From the NCBI GenBank assembly GCA_947588785.1, contig CANPZN010000003.1:1-64000 (forward strand): a stretch of 64,000 nt of DNA. Direction: 5' to 3'. Numbering within the stretch: position 1 is the stretch's first letter; the number at the start of each line of letters is the position of its first letter. This document shows positions 17,306 to 26,410 of this stretch, piece after piece. A program made the position numbers and the translations under genes. Origin of the DNA: Candidatus Gastranaerophilales bacterium (GTDB lineage: Bacteria; Cyanobacteriota; Vampirovibrionia; Gastranaerophilales; Gastranaerophilaceae). The notes below the pieces were generated by a model, which was not told where the DNA came from, searched no databases, and saw only the letters and a program-made list of their open reading frames with translations.

Positions 17306-17487
17306 GTCTGAGGAATTTTCATTGATTTTCTAAAAATGTGAGTGAAAATTTGGGAGTGGCATATTAAAATAGTTACAAAACAAGCAAGCAAATAATGAGT
17401 TTTTAGAACTTGCATACGTAGATAATTGAAGTTTGATCAACTTTAAGATTGCGATTTGCAACCGGAAGGTTGCGAACCGGATTAAAT
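17306..17487 (+). repeat. Dispersed repeat copy, degenerate, upstream of the activase gene
   Basis: It starts GTCTGAGGAATTTTC (left end), passes GGGAGTGGCATATTAAAA and ends AAGGTTGCGAACCGGATTAAAT (right end). Both ends align with the 61468-61589 copy. It fills most of the 320-base gap between the divergent genes at 17180 and 17504; the remainder is plain AT-rich spacer. Confidence 0.6.
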
Positions 17488-17503
17488 GAGAGAGGGATAT
17501 TTA

Positions 17504-18499
17504 ATGTCGTTAAATTTATATTTGGGGATAGACGTAGGTTCAGTAACCACAAAAGCAGCATTGGTTGATGAAAATGGGAAATTTATAGACGGTTATATGA
17601 CAAGAACGTCCGGGAAACCTGTTGTAGCAGTACAAACTTCTTTAAGAAATCTTTTGCTTCAAGCAAAGGATGAATATAAAATAATGGGTGTAGGAACTAC
17701 AGGTTCAGGAAGAAATTTGGCAGGAGCTTTGGTCGGAGCAGATATTATAAAAAATGAAATTACGGCACATGCTGTAGCCGCAAGTACATATGTTCCCGGA
17801 GTTCAGACAATTTTAGAAATCGGAGGTCAAGATAGTAAAATAATAATACTTAGGGACGGAATTGTAACGGATTTCGCAATGAATACGGTTTGTGCCGCCG
17901 GAACGGGTAGTTTCTTAGATCAACAGGCTTCAAGATTAAATGTACCGATACAAAATTTTGGGGAAATAGCATTAAAATCGAAATCACCTGCTAGAATTGC
18001 AGGAAGATGTGGAGTATTTGCAGAAAGTGATTTAATACATAAACAACAGCTGGGATATCCTGTGGAAGATCTGTTATATGGTTTGTGCCAGGCACTGGTA
18101 AGAAATTACTTAAGTAATCTTGCACTGGGAAAAGATATTTTGCCTATAGTAACATTTCAAGGTGGTGTTGCAACAAACACGGGAATGGTAAAAGCATTTG
18201 AAGAAGCATTAAATACAAAAATTGTTGTTCCTGAAAATCATCAAACAATGGGAGCTATAGGTGCAGCATTACTGGCAATGGAAAATCATCAATTTAATGA
18301 TATTTCAACTAAATTCAAAGGATGGAGTATTGGTGAAGTTTCATTTAACTCATATACAAATCAATGCAACGGTTGTACTAATAATTGTGAAATAATAACA
18401 ATTGTTGAGGGAAAAATTACTACACCTGATTTAAAAAATAAATCTGATAATATAATTGCACGTTGGGGCGGTACTTGCGGAAGATGGGATATAGGTTAA
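17504..18499 (+). CDS. BadF/BadG/BcrA/BcrD-type ATPase, 2-hydroxyacyl-CoA dehydratase activator-like
   Basis: ASKHA-fold ATPase. Relatives carry a bridging 4Fe-4S cluster and drive ATP-dependent electron injection into 2-hydroxyacyl-CoA dehydratases or benzoyl-CoA reductases. The 331-residue protein has phosphate-1 LGIDVGSVTTKAALVD, ILEIGGQDSK (phosphate-2), NTVCAAGTGSFLDQQA with the cluster cysteine, a second cysteine in AGRCGVFAESD, and adenosine motif VTFQGGVATNTG. It has an extra C-terminal cysteine-rich tail (CNGCTNNC and GGTCGRW). AGAGGG precedes ATG 17504. No dehydratase subunits lie nearby, so its partner is unknown. Confidence 0.9.
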   Translation: MSLNLYLGIDVGSVTTKAALVDENGKFIDGYMTRTSGKPVVAVQTSLRNLLLQAKDEYKIMGVGTTGSGRNLAGALVGADIIKNEITAHAVAASTYVPGVQTILEIGGQDSKIIILRDGIVTDFAMNTVCAAGTGSFLDQQASRLNVPIQNFGEIALKSKSPARIAGRCGVFAESDLIHKQQLGYPVEDLLYGLCQALVRNYLSNLALGKDILPIVTFQGGVATNTGMVKAFEEALNTKIVVPENHQTMGAIGAALLAMENHQFNDISTKFKGWSIGEVSFNSYTNQCNGCTNNCEIITIVEGKITTPDLKNKSDNIIARWGGTCGRWDIG

Positions 18500-18623
18500 T
18501 TCGCAAGTATACGTGCTTTAAACATCAAAACTCCAAATGAAAGGCAGTGATAGCGAGCGAATGACAAGCCCAAGACAGCAAATTTCAAGATAGCAAGCAC
18601 AAGGTTGCAACAATAGATTAAAT
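18500..18623 (+). repeat. Dispersed repeat copy downstream of the activase gene
   Basis: From about 18537 to 18623 it aligns over nearly its whole length with the reverse complement of 41200-41295: GATAGCGAGCGAATGA, AACAGCAAATTTCAAG-like and AAGCACAAGGTTGCAAC blocks in the same order, ending TAGATTAAAT. The first 35 bases are less conserved. After it comes about 100 bases of AT-rich leader of the next gene. Confidence 0.75.
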
Positions 18624-18725
18624 AATAATGTTACATAATGTAAAAATATAGAAAAACAGTCTTAAGCAAATTGCAAAAAATGTCGACATAGTTAATATAA
18701 CAATATATATACAAGGAGTAAAACT

Positions 18726-19613
18726 ATGGGATTGGCAGCTTCACAAGGACGTTATTTATGCCTTACCGCAAGAATGAATGACTTAGTATATGAAGGTCAG
18801 CAAATTTCACAACAAAGATTGCAATTGGCAAAAGAAACACAAGCCGTAGCTGAAGCCTATAATAAGGCAATAAGTAATACGTTATTGCAAGCTACAATCC
18901 GTAATGATAATGGTGAAATAATACAACAACAATTGACGTATGATATACTAACCAGTCAAGATCCTATATCCGGTCTTTGTATGAGAATACTTGATGAAAA
19001 TGGAAATATAGTAGTTCCTGAAGAAGAAAAGAAATTGAGTGTTACAAAAAAAGATGAAAATGGTTCCGATATATCAGAAGAATATGAAACACCTGAAGCA
19101 TTTATAAACAAGTATATGCCTAATCTTTCATTAACTGATTCAAGTGAAATGATGAAATGGAATTTCGATAAAATAAAAGATTATTACGAACAAAATTATA
19201 ATGATCCAAGCGTAAATTTAGAAGTTAAAAGTAATATTAATTATAATCTGAAAACAGATGAAGAATCTTTCTTGTTTGATAGTAACTGTAAAGATCCTAA
19301 GTATTTACAACAAATGCTCCAAACAGGTCAATGGACACTGCAGCAAATATCAACAACAGTTGACGGAGGATGGGATTCTGTTGTATGGCAAGGATCTAAT
19401 ACAATTTCAGAAGTATATGATACAACGGATGATGCAGCTGCTGAAGCTCAATATACTGCTGATATGGCAGATATACAAAGAAAAGATAAAATTTTAGAAA
19501 CTCGATTGGAACAAGTGCAAACTCAAGAAAAAGCAGTTGAAAAAGAAATAGATTCCGTAAAATCAGTATTAAAAAATAATATAGAACAATCATTTAAAAC
19601 ATTTAGTGCTTAA
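18726..19613 (+). CDS. Unknown helical protein starting MGLAASQGR, coiled-coil C-terminus
   Basis: The 295-residue protein starts MGLAASQGRYLCLTARMND, a start I associate with an uncharacterised family common in gut Melainabacteria and some Elusimicrobia (recollection, not verified). Residues 1-60 are helical and Gln-rich; the middle is acidic with few predictable features; residues 245-295 form a heptad-rich coiled coil (LETRLEQVQTQEKAVEKEI) ending in IEQSFKTFSA. No signal peptide or membrane helix. A good AAGGAGTAAAACT lies before the ATG. The helical ends around a variable middle recall filament-forming or secretion-apparatus proteins, but no function is shown. Confidence 0.75.
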   Translation: MGLAASQGRYLCLTARMNDLVYEGQQISQQRLQLAKETQAVAEAYNKAISNTLLQATIRNDNGEIIQQQLTYDILTSQDPISGLCMRILDENGNIVVPEEEKKLSVTKKDENGSDISEEYETPEAFINKYMPNLSLTDSSEMMKWNFDKIKDYYEQNYNDPSVNLEVKSNINYNLKTDEESFLFDSNCKDPKYLQQMLQTGQWTLQQISTTVDGGWDSVVWQGSNTISEVYDTTDDAAAEAQYTADMADIQRKDKILETRLEQVQTQEKAVEKEIDSVKSVLKNNIEQSFKTFSA

Positions 19614-19646
19614 TAAAATCATACTAATATCAACATTTATTTAAAT

Positions 19647-20636
19647 TTAATGATTAAGATTAAATGAAGGAATGATTTCTCCTAAATTTTCATTATCAAT
19701 TGATATGATTTTTTTTGTATATATATTGTTTATTTGGCTGAAATTTGACTTTTTCGGCCATTTTAATTGAATAAGAGAATTAAATGCGGTAAGTTCTCTT
19801 GATTCCATATTAGAATCAGCAATTTTAACGATAATACATTCTTCTTTTTCAATATTTACGATTACTAATAATCCGCAAGCACCTACTTTAGCTATGCAGT
19901 TACTGAATTGTGAAATAATTATGGAATCACTTCGTTCTTTTCCTCCGATTAAAAAAGGATAAGTTAAGAAAGCATTTTTAATATCATCATATTTTTTATT
20001 GGTAAATAAGTTTAAATAGCCTTTTCCCAACTGCTCTAAAGTAGTGGCAACAACAGGAAGACCACAACCGTCTTTACTTATAATTATATCATTAGTGCTT
20101 GTTTCACATAATTCACAAACTTTGTTAATAATTAAATCAGAAAGAGGATGAGAAAAATCTTTATAATTTTTTGTGCTAAAACCCATATGTTTACAAATTG
20201 AAAGCATTGCGGCATGTTTTCCTGAACAATTATGATGAATCTTTCTAAGCGGTAAATTATTTTTTATTAATCTTGTTTGTTCAAAACTACTTAGGGGTTG
20301 ATGTGGAATTAATAATAAATCTTCTTCATTGCAACCGGCTTTTTTGAGTATAGAAAGAACTCTTTTTTGATGTTCTTCTTCTCCTGTATGTGAAGCACAA
20401 CAAACTGCAAGTTCGTCTAATGTTAAATTATTTTTTTTATCAATTCCTAAATCAATAAGCATAGAAGCTTGTAAAGGTTTCATACAAGAACGATGGTAAA
20501 ATTTATAATTATTATCACGTCCTATTTCGTTTATTATACCTGATTTATTCATGTGAATAATTAATCCGTAATGAATCTGTTCCGTAAGCCCATTACGTTT
20601 AAATTCTATAAGTTTTTCATAATTAGGTTCTTTCAT
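19647..20636 (-). CDS. Asparaginase, type II Rhizobium-like family (PF06089)
   Basis: Hydrolyses L-asparagine to aspartate and ammonia. It belongs to the thermolabile Rhizobium etli-type family, unrelated to AnsA/AnsB. The 329-residue length is right. Family motifs are present: RSCMKPLQA (SxxK near residue 50), CCASHTGEEEHQKRV (SHxGE) and HHNCSGKHAAML with the paired Cys. No signal peptide is seen, so it is cytoplasmic. It is alone on the minus strand, divergent from the large acidic gene, and could feed ammonia to the glutamate synthase elsewhere in the window. Confidence 0.9.
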   Translation of the reverse strand: MKEPNYEKLIEFKRNGLTEQIHYGLIIHMNKSGIINEIGRDNNYKFYHRSCMKPLQASMLIDLGIDKKNNLTLDELAVCCASHTGEEEHQKRVLSILKKAGCNEEDLLLIPHQPLSSFEQTRLIKNNLPLRKIHHNCSGKHAAMLSICKHMGFSTKNYKDFSHPLSDLIINKVCELCETSTNDIIISKDGCGLPVVATTLEQLGKGYLNLFTNKKYDDIKNAFLTYPFLIGGKERSDSIIISQFSNCIAKVGACGLLVIVNIEKEECIIVKIADSNMESRELTAFNSLIQLKWPKKSNFSQINNIYTKKIISIDNENLGEIIPSFNLNH

Positions 20637-20727
20637 AAGAAAATCTTATAATATAATTTGTTGCTTTTCCATACTATTCAAAAAATTATACAATAATAAA
20701 ATGATTTATATAAAATTATATATGTTG

Positions 20728-20733
20728 TATAAT
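20728..20733 (+). promoter_or_regulatory. Candidate -10 box of the 20766 gene
   Basis: TTGTATAAT carries a perfect TATAAT 32 bases before the chosen ATG at 20766, in the divergent gap with the asparaginase gene. No clear -35. Moderate to low confidence in AT-rich DNA. Confidence 0.35.
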
Positions 20734-20765
20734 ATGCTTACTATTTGAATGGTTATGAGGTTAGA

Positions 20766-23519
20766 ATGCAGCTTCTGGAAGTCAAAAATGATATAGCAAA
20801 AATAATGTATAATCCAACGGAAAATCATCTTTTGCCTGCTGATTTCCTTTTAATTGAAGATACTTCACAAAAATTAATTTCTCAAATTATAGATATAGAA
20901 ACTACTGAAAATTCAAATAATAATTATGCTTTATTAAAATTGTCGTTAATTATTGATCCTAATGATAGTCTTTTATATTATAACGGATATATCCCTTCAA
21001 AAGATTCTAAAATTATTTATATCAGTCCTGATGAAATAATAGAATTATTGAAAGAAGAAGAAAATATATATTTGGGAATGCTTGCAAATCATTCTGATTG
21101 CTTCGTAAAACAAAGTATTAATATTTTAAATGATAAAATATATATACAGTCTGATCGTGAAGATAAAGTATTTATAGCTGTAAGCAATTTAATATCAGAA
21201 CTTAATAATATTAATAAAAACGTAATATTAATAGATTTTGATGGTAAGTATAGTTTGTTTAATAATGCAAATTATCTGTATGTATCAGAAAATTTTAAAC
21301 TGCCTTTAACTATTGAAGCATTTAATACAATTCTTAAATATGATACTTTGGATTGTCCGTTAGAAGATAAAGCATTGATTCAAAGTATAGTAATAGAATT
21401 GAGAGAATATTTAAATACCTTGGAAGATAAATTTATTCCTTTTACAATGTTCAAAAACGTAGTAAGTGAAGAATTTCTTGCAAATCCCGTGTCAGGTTTA
21501 ATGCTACTGAGAAATAAATTGTGGCTGTATGCTCAAGATTCAATTTTCGCTGAATCTAAAAATCAATTTGATATAATAAATAATCTGTTAGATCAAAAAA
21601 ATCTTTTGATTATTGATGCTTCAAAAATTGAATCAAAATGGTTTAATTTTATAATTCAAACAGTCTTAAATTTAATAAATAAACCCTCATATCTTATTTT
21701 CTCTTTAAATGATGTTGAAACTGATAAAAGAACTATTATGTCTTTTTATAATAAAAAAAATGTTATTCCTATTGTTTCAACAACATATGATAGTAAATAT
21801 AGTCAATATTTAAAATCTATTTGTAAAAATCAGTTGCTATTTAAACCAGCTAAATTTTCACAAGATGAAGATTATAGCATTTTACTTAATAAAATAAATA
21901 CAAATGAAATGTTATTGTGTGGTGAAACTACATTATATTTAGTTCTGTTGTTAGAATTAGCCTCATTTACCCCTACTATAAAAGAGGATATTATAGAAAA
22001 TGAAATAAAAAAAGATGTGGATAAATTTCTATCTTCTTCAAAATCAATCATTCCTCAAGATGGTGTGGTAAAAGAATTGAAACATACAGACAATTCTGAA
22101 AAAAAAACAGAAATTTCAGATGATGAAATAATTGAAGATGATGGTTTGACTGACAGTGACTTAGATTTTTTAGATGAAACTTATGAAAAAGATTTAGAAT
22201 CATATGTACCGCAAATCGTAGAAGAAGTTCAACCTAATGTAAATTATGAATTATTTAACCCTGTTTTAGAAAATAATCAAGAAAATAATTCTGAAGATTG
22301 TAGGAAAAAATTTCCTGATAATGAAAGTGAACAAAATTCTCATACAACGGCTTTAGAATCTGTGAACAGTGATGATGAGCCGAAAATAAAAAACGATATC
22401 GAGTTAAATAATCAAAATAATGAAGATCAAATTATAGAAATTGAACAAAATGAAAAAATTATTGAAATAGAAAATGAAATATCCTCAAACAATGAAGAAA
22501 TTGTTGATATTGTTGAAAATACGGAAATACCGGAAAAATCTGAGTTAGCAGAATTAAAACAACCTGATTTGACTATAAAAATAAATGATTCGGAAAGTTC
22601 TACAAATGATTCGCTACATTCGCTACAAAATATAACGGAAGAAAAATCAGAAAATGATTTAGAACCCGTTATACAAAATAATGAAAAAAACACTTCTGAT
22701 ACGGTTAAAATAAATATAGAAGAAAACGATTCCGCAGAAACTGTAAAAGAAGAATCAGAAGAAAAAAATATTCAAGTAATACAAAAAAATAAAAATGAAT
22801 ATTTGAATGAAAAAGATGAACACTTGAATGGTGATGAAAAGTCTGCGAAAAAGTCCAACATTGAATTAGGTGAAAATTCGACTGAGGGAAAAGCAAATAA
22901 AATTGATTCATTATCAGAGAAAAAAGAAGATATTTCAAATGCAGATAAAATAATGAATGAAATCGAAGACGATGAAGAAATACAGGATATAACAGAAAAT
23001 AAAAAACAAGAAACAATTGAAGAAGAAGAATTAACTTCAAATAGTGAATATAGTGAAGAATCCGATTCTGATGATTTAGATATACTCTATAAAAATAAAG
23101 TAAATGAAGTAACAATTTTAGATGAAGTAATTGGTAATATTAAAAATAAATATGAAGATGAAAGTAATAATGCAACAGATAAAACAGAAGAAAATGAATC
23201 AACAATAGAAACTAATAATACAAAATCACCAAAAGAAGATGATGAAAGTAAATGGAGTAAACCGCCAAAAATAAATGAATCAATACATTCAAAGAAACCA
23301 AAACATATACCAATATATGAAACAGATAGTGCAGAAAATTTATATGAAAATATACCTTTTAAAATAGGAGATAGAGTATATCATCCAAAACATGGTAATG
23401 GTTTAATTGTCGGATTCGCAAATTATAGTAATAAGATATTATTTTGCCAAATTGAATTTGAAAATGTCGGAAGAAGAATTTTAGATCCCAGAATTTCAGG
23501 AATAGAAAAAGTATCATAA
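20766..23519 (+). CDS. Large acidic protein: degenerate ATPase-like head, disordered linker, Tudor-like tail
   Basis: Not a family I can name. The 917-residue protein has three parts. Residues 1-420 look folded, with KNVILIDFDGKYSLF reminiscent of the Walker B/acidic strand region of HerA-type ATPases but no Walker A. Residues 430-850 are an Asp/Glu/Asn/Ser-rich, low-complexity linker. Residues 860-917 (IGDRVYHPKHGNGLIVGF then ILDPRISGIEKV) match the SH3/Tudor-like end of UvrD-type helicases and CarD-like RNA polymerase binders. I start at ATG 20766 because GAGGT precedes it; an upstream TTG is less likely. Contact with RNA polymerase or DNA is an inference from the tail. Confidence 0.75.
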   Translation: MQLLEVKNDIAKIMYNPTENHLLPADFLLIEDTSQKLISQIIDIETTENSNNNYALLKLSLIIDPNDSLLYYNGYIPSKDSKIIYISPDEIIELLKEEENIYLGMLANHSDCFVKQSINILNDKIYIQSDREDKVFIAVSNLISELNNINKNVILIDFDGKYSLFNNANYLYVSENFKLPLTIEAFNTILKYDTLDCPLEDKALIQSIVIELREYLNTLEDKFIPFTMFKNVVSEEFLANPVSGLMLLRNKLWLYAQDSIFAESKNQFDIINNLLDQKNLLIIDASKIESKWFNFIIQTVLNLINKPSYLIFSLNDVETDKRTIMSFYNKKNVIPIVSTTYDSKYSQYLKSICKNQLLFKPAKFSQDEDYSILLNKINTNEMLLCGETTLYLVLLLELASFTPTIKEDIIENEIKKDVDKFLSSSKSIIPQDGVVKELKHTDNSEKKTEISDDEIIEDDGLTDSDLDFLDETYEKDLESYVPQIVEEVQPNVNYELFNPVLENNQENNSEDCRKKFPDNESEQNSHTTALESVNSDDEPKIKNDIELNNQNNEDQIIEIEQNEKIIEIENEISSNNEEIVDIVENTEIPEKSELAELKQPDLTIKINDSESSTNDSLHSLQNITEEKSENDLEPVIQNNEKNTSDTVKINIEENDSAETVKEESEEKNIQVIQKNKNEYLNEKDEHLNGDEKSAKKSNIELGENSTEGKANKIDSLSEKKEDISNADKIMNEIEDDEEIQDITENKKQETIEEEELTSNSEYSEESDSDDLDILYKNKVNEVTILDEVIGNIKNKYEDESNNATDKTEENESTIETNNTKSPKEDDESKWSKPPKINESIHSKKPKHIPIYETDSAENLYENIPFKIGDRVYHPKHGNGLIVGFANYSNKILFCQIEFENVGRRILDPRISGIEKVS

Positions 23520-23554
23520 AAAAAACTTCCTTCTTAATAAGAAGGAAGTTTTTT
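23520..23554. terminator. Bidirectional terminator between convergent genes
   Basis: A perfect 17-bp inverted repeat (AAAAAACTTCCTTCTTA with its complement) starts right after the stop of the acidic gene. Flanking A and T runs make it work on both strands, serving also the HEAT-like gene at 23573. Confidence 0.9.
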
Positions 23555-23572
23555 AGATTTGAAAAAAAGGAA

Positions 23573-24691
23573 CTAAGCTGCTTTATTTTCAGCCGGTGCA
23601 TTTTTATCAAGATTATTTAATGCTTTATTTGCAGCTTCTTGAACATTTGCATCTTCATCTGATTTTGCTAATTCAAATATAGTTTTTAGATCGTTAGAAT
23701 ATTCAGGTCTTGCGATGTAAGAAAGTGAAGCTAAAGCACTAATTCTTAACATCGGATTTTGATTTGATTTAGCAGTTTCAACAACGGTATTTATACAAGG
23801 AAGATCTTTTAATTCCAGAGCTTTACCATTTCTTTTTTCGAGTTCATTATTTAAACGGTTTTGCATATAAGAGATTGTGTATAAAGCATATTGTTTATTT
23901 CTTTCAGCTTCTTCAAGAGGAGAAGGTGTTTCAGCTTTTGTTTTTTCTTCTGCGGTTAATTCATTTTGAGGTTTGTTTCTTAATTCAATAACTTCAGGAG
24001 AAGGTCCTTGTAGAGCTGAAGTATCTTTGTTAACGATATCAACAAGAGAGTCAAATATTTGAGTATCAAGAAGAACAGGAGCTAAGTTATCATCACTTTT
24101 AACGATATTAGCGATTTCTTCTATAGTATTTTTTTGAGCTTCTAAATCGTCAGTTTTTAGCTTACCGGCAAAAGATTCCGGAGTTTTTGTATCATCAGGT
24201 ACGGCAGGTTGATCTACTACAGGGTTTGTAGGTTGTTGAGCAGCAGGTTGCTGAACTTCAGGTTGCTGGACTTCCGGTTGTTGAACTGTAGGTTGTTGGA
24301 CTGACGGTTGTTGAGTATTATCGTATTCTTGAACTTGCGGGCTTGGTATTTGAGGTGCCGGGATATTTACCGGTTGCGGTGCTGGTTGAGGAGCTTGCGG
24401 CAATGGGTAAAATTGAGCCGGTACGGTGAAAGGTTGTTGTGCTACGGGAGCTTGACCGGAAAGAGGAGAAAATCCTTGTCCTTGAGGATTAACTATTTCT
24501 ATATTAACTCCATTATATTGTGATTTCCCATTTGAATAAGGAGTTGAGAAATAACTTGTTGTTGGATAATTATATATAGAACCGGGATTAGCCTGTTGAG
24601 GTTGAACGTTATTGTATGCACCTGTTTGCTGCGGAATATTTTGTATCGGTTGTTGAACCGGTATATATTGTGTCGATGGTGCTTGAATCAT
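23573..24691 (-). CDS. Pro/Gln-rich protein with C-terminal HEAT-like repeats, paralogue A
   Basis: The 372-residue protein has a low-complexity N-terminus (residues 1-175) rich in Pro, Gln, Tyr and Asn, including about six pentapeptide units of the form QQPxV (24225-24310), and a helical C-terminus (about 185-365) with HEAT-like pairs such as NPMLRISALASLSYIA and DANVQEAANKALNNL. The motif GVNIEIVNPQG near residue 60 matches GVNINIYNPAG of the gene at 61732, so the two are paralogues. No signal peptide. Possibly a scaffold or adaptor; function is unknown. Strong terminator at its end; ATG preceded by AAGGAG. Confidence 0.75.
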   Translation of the reverse strand: MIQAPSTQYIPVQQPIQNIPQQTGAYNNVQPQQANPGSIYNYPTTSYFSTPYSNGKSQYNGVNIEIVNPQGQGFSPLSGQAPVAQQPFTVPAQFYPLPQAPQPAPQPVNIPAPQIPSPQVQEYDNTQQPSVQQPTVQQPEVQQPEVQQPAAQQPTNPVVDQPAVPDDTKTPESFAGKLKTDDLEAQKNTIEEIANIVKSDDNLAPVLLDTQIFDSLVDIVNKDTSALQGPSPEVIELRNKPQNELTAEEKTKAETPSPLEEAERNKQYALYTISYMQNRLNNELEKRNGKALELKDLPCINTVVETAKSNQNPMLRISALASLSYIARPEYSNDLKTIFELAKSDEDANVQEAANKALNNLDKNAPAENKAA

Positions 24692-25078
24692 TTTTAACTC
24701 CTTACTTATATAATTACTATCTTTATACTAACATTAATGTATTAGCTAATGTACATTTTTTTAAAAGTTGAGAAATTAAAAAAATTGCTAATCTCATTTT
24801 TAAATTTATTTGATAAAATGTTAAATCGCTTGTATAGTGTGTACTTCGGACAATAAAATAATGTTTACAAAACTTCATATAGGATGTTTTTTCAAAAAAA
24901 ATCAAAGAAAAAATATGTAATTTTGTACAAAATTTTTATTTAATGTAAAATATAGCATGTAGAGTGTCTGAGAAAATTTTATGATAAATAATATATTTGA
25001 ATAAAATTTTTGAGCGGAATAAAGTAAGCAATCTTAAAAAGATTGGTATGATTGCAGTGCTGGATTAGATTTTATATT
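24692..25078. other. Divergent intergenic region, 387 bases
   Basis: It holds AT-rich spacer at 24692-24960 with no convincing gene, then a divergent copy of the dispersed repeat (24966-25073) that runs up to the start of the sigma factor gene. No clear -35/-10 pair. Confidence 0.5.
24966..25073 (+). repeat. Dispersed repeat copy upstream of the sigma factor gene
   Basis: Left end GTCTGAGAAAATTTTATGAT and right end GATTGCAGTGCTGGATTAGAT match the consensus ends, with AAGTAAGCAATC replacing the GTGAGCAAC block. Clearly diverged but in the same order and orientation. It ends six bases before the ATG, so it forms the 5' leader of the gene. Confidence 0.6.
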
Positions 25079-25702
25079 ATGAGTGCAGAAAATAAACCGG
25101 TAAAAAAATTTAATATAAAAGATTATCAAGAGTTAATAGATACTCTTGCGAAGGTAGAATATAAAAAATTATCTGCAAAACATCTTATTGATTATTCGGA
25201 ATTGGTAAATATAGGAACACAGGTTATACATAAATTATGTTCAAATGCAGAACCTGAAGCATATAACAAATCATATCTTTCAACGGCAATAAAATGGGCA
25301 ATAAGAAATGAGATAAGGAGGCGTTATAAGTGGTATGTTCTAAAAAATCAACAAGAGTTTCAAGTTGATGAAGAAAATCAATATAGTATTAGAGAAGCTG
25401 TTTATAAAACGATATTATCTGTTGATGAAATGGCAGAAGGTGATAATCCTACTCAGATAAAAGATGTAAAAAAGAATCCGGAAGAAAAAATATTATTTTA
25501 TGAACTTAGTGAAAGTATTAAAGCTGCAATTAAAAATCTTCCTCCAAGGGAAAGAGAACTTATTGAATCAAAATTTTTTAATGATAAAAAATTAAGAGAA
25601 ATTTCAGAGGAATTTAATTTATCACCGTCAAGAATTTCACGAATAATTCAGTCAGGATTAAATAAAATAAGAAAAGAATTGGTAAAACAGAATTTAGTAT
25701 AG
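25079..25702 (+). CDS. Alternative sigma factor, sigma-70 family
   Basis: The 207-residue protein carries a region-2-like helix set (residues 20-95; YLSTAIKWAIRNEIRRRYKW) and a clear region 4 helix-turn-helix at residues 150-205 (LPPRERELIESKFF, then LREISEEFNLSPSRISRII). It has the size of sporulation/flagellar-type group 3 or similar sigma factors. ATG 25079 is preferred: upstream codons come from the repeat copy and would need a TTG start. It precedes the phosphate transport genes, from which a small hairpin separates it. No anti-sigma factor gene is adjacent, but a REC-STAS protein lies at 60050. Confidence 0.85.
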   Translation: MSAENKPVKKFNIKDYQELIDTLAKVEYKKLSAKHLIDYSELVNIGTQVIHKLCSNAEPEAYNKSYLSTAIKWAIRNEIRRRYKWYVLKNQQEFQVDEENQYSIREAVYKTILSVDEMAEGDNPTQIKDVKKNPEEKILFYELSESIKAAIKNLPPRERELIESKFFNDKKLREISEEFNLSPSRISRIIQSGLNKIRKELVKQNLV

Positions 25703-25723
25703 GACAATGCATAAGCATTGTTC
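25703..25723 (+). terminator. Hairpin after the sigma factor gene
   Basis: GACAATGC (25703-25710) pairs with GCATTGTT (25715-25722) around a 4-base loop, followed by a T-rich stretch. It may be a weak terminator or attenuator between the sigma factor and the phosphate genes. Confidence 0.45.
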
Positions 25724-25750
25724 TATTTCTATATGTAAGGAGAGCAAAGT

Positions 25751-26395
25751 ATGTCAAAATTAATGAGTGGAATAATGTCATATATATTACCGCCGTCAAA
25801 TGATGTTTTTTATTCGTTGTTTCAAGAAGGAACAATATGCTGTAAGCAGGCTGCAGAGTTATTTCATGAAATAATGACAGATGGAATTACTGAAGAACAT
25901 ATAGCCCGAGCAAGACAGTATAAACATGCCAGTAATAAAAATATAAAAAAGACATTGGAAGTATTAGACACTTCATTTGTTACACCGATAGACCGAGAAG
26001 ATATACAAAACATATCCGGTTTATTGAATAAAATTACAAAGAAAATAACGAAGGCTTGTTTAAATTTAAAAGTATACAGGCTTGAGAGTTTTACTGAAAA
26101 TTTGAAGAATCAATCTCAGACATTGATTGCAGCAACAAGTGAATTAGAGCAAATTTTTCTGCATTTTAAAAAGCCTACTATTTCGGATATGACGGCAAGG
26201 AATCTAAAAATGAAAGAAATAGAAACAAGAGGCGATGAAATATTATATTCTGCAACAGAGGCGTTATTTTCAGGTAAATATGATGCATTAAATGTAATAA
26301 AATTAAGAGATATTCATAAAGATCTTGAAAATGCTTTGGATTCTTGTTATTCGGTATCTGATGCAGTGGTAAGTGTTGTACTAAAATTAAGTTAA
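25751..26395 (+). CDS. DUF47/PhoU-like accessory protein of the phosphate transporter
   Basis: Belongs to the DUF47 (TIGR00153) group of PhoU-like three-helix-bundle proteins that are almost always encoded with PiT transporters and thought to regulate them. The 214-residue, all-helical protein has DTSFVTPIDREDIQNISGLL, the metal-binding-type motif of the family, and MKEIETRGDEIL with LENALDSCYSVSDAV at the end. Strong Shine-Dalgarno AAGGAG. It is followed 15 bases later by the PiT gene on the same strand. Confidence 0.93.
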   Translation: MSKLMSGIMSYILPPSNDVFYSLFQEGTICCKQAAELFHEIMTDGITEEHIARARQYKHASNKNIKKTLEVLDTSFVTPIDREDIQNISGLLNKITKKITKACLNLKVYRLESFTENLKNQSQTLIAATSELEQIFLHFKKPTISDMTARNLKMKEIETRGDEILYSATEALFSGKYDALNVIKLRDIHKDLENALDSCYSVSDAVVSVVLKLS

Positions 26396-26410
26396 ATTCA
26401 GGGGATATTT

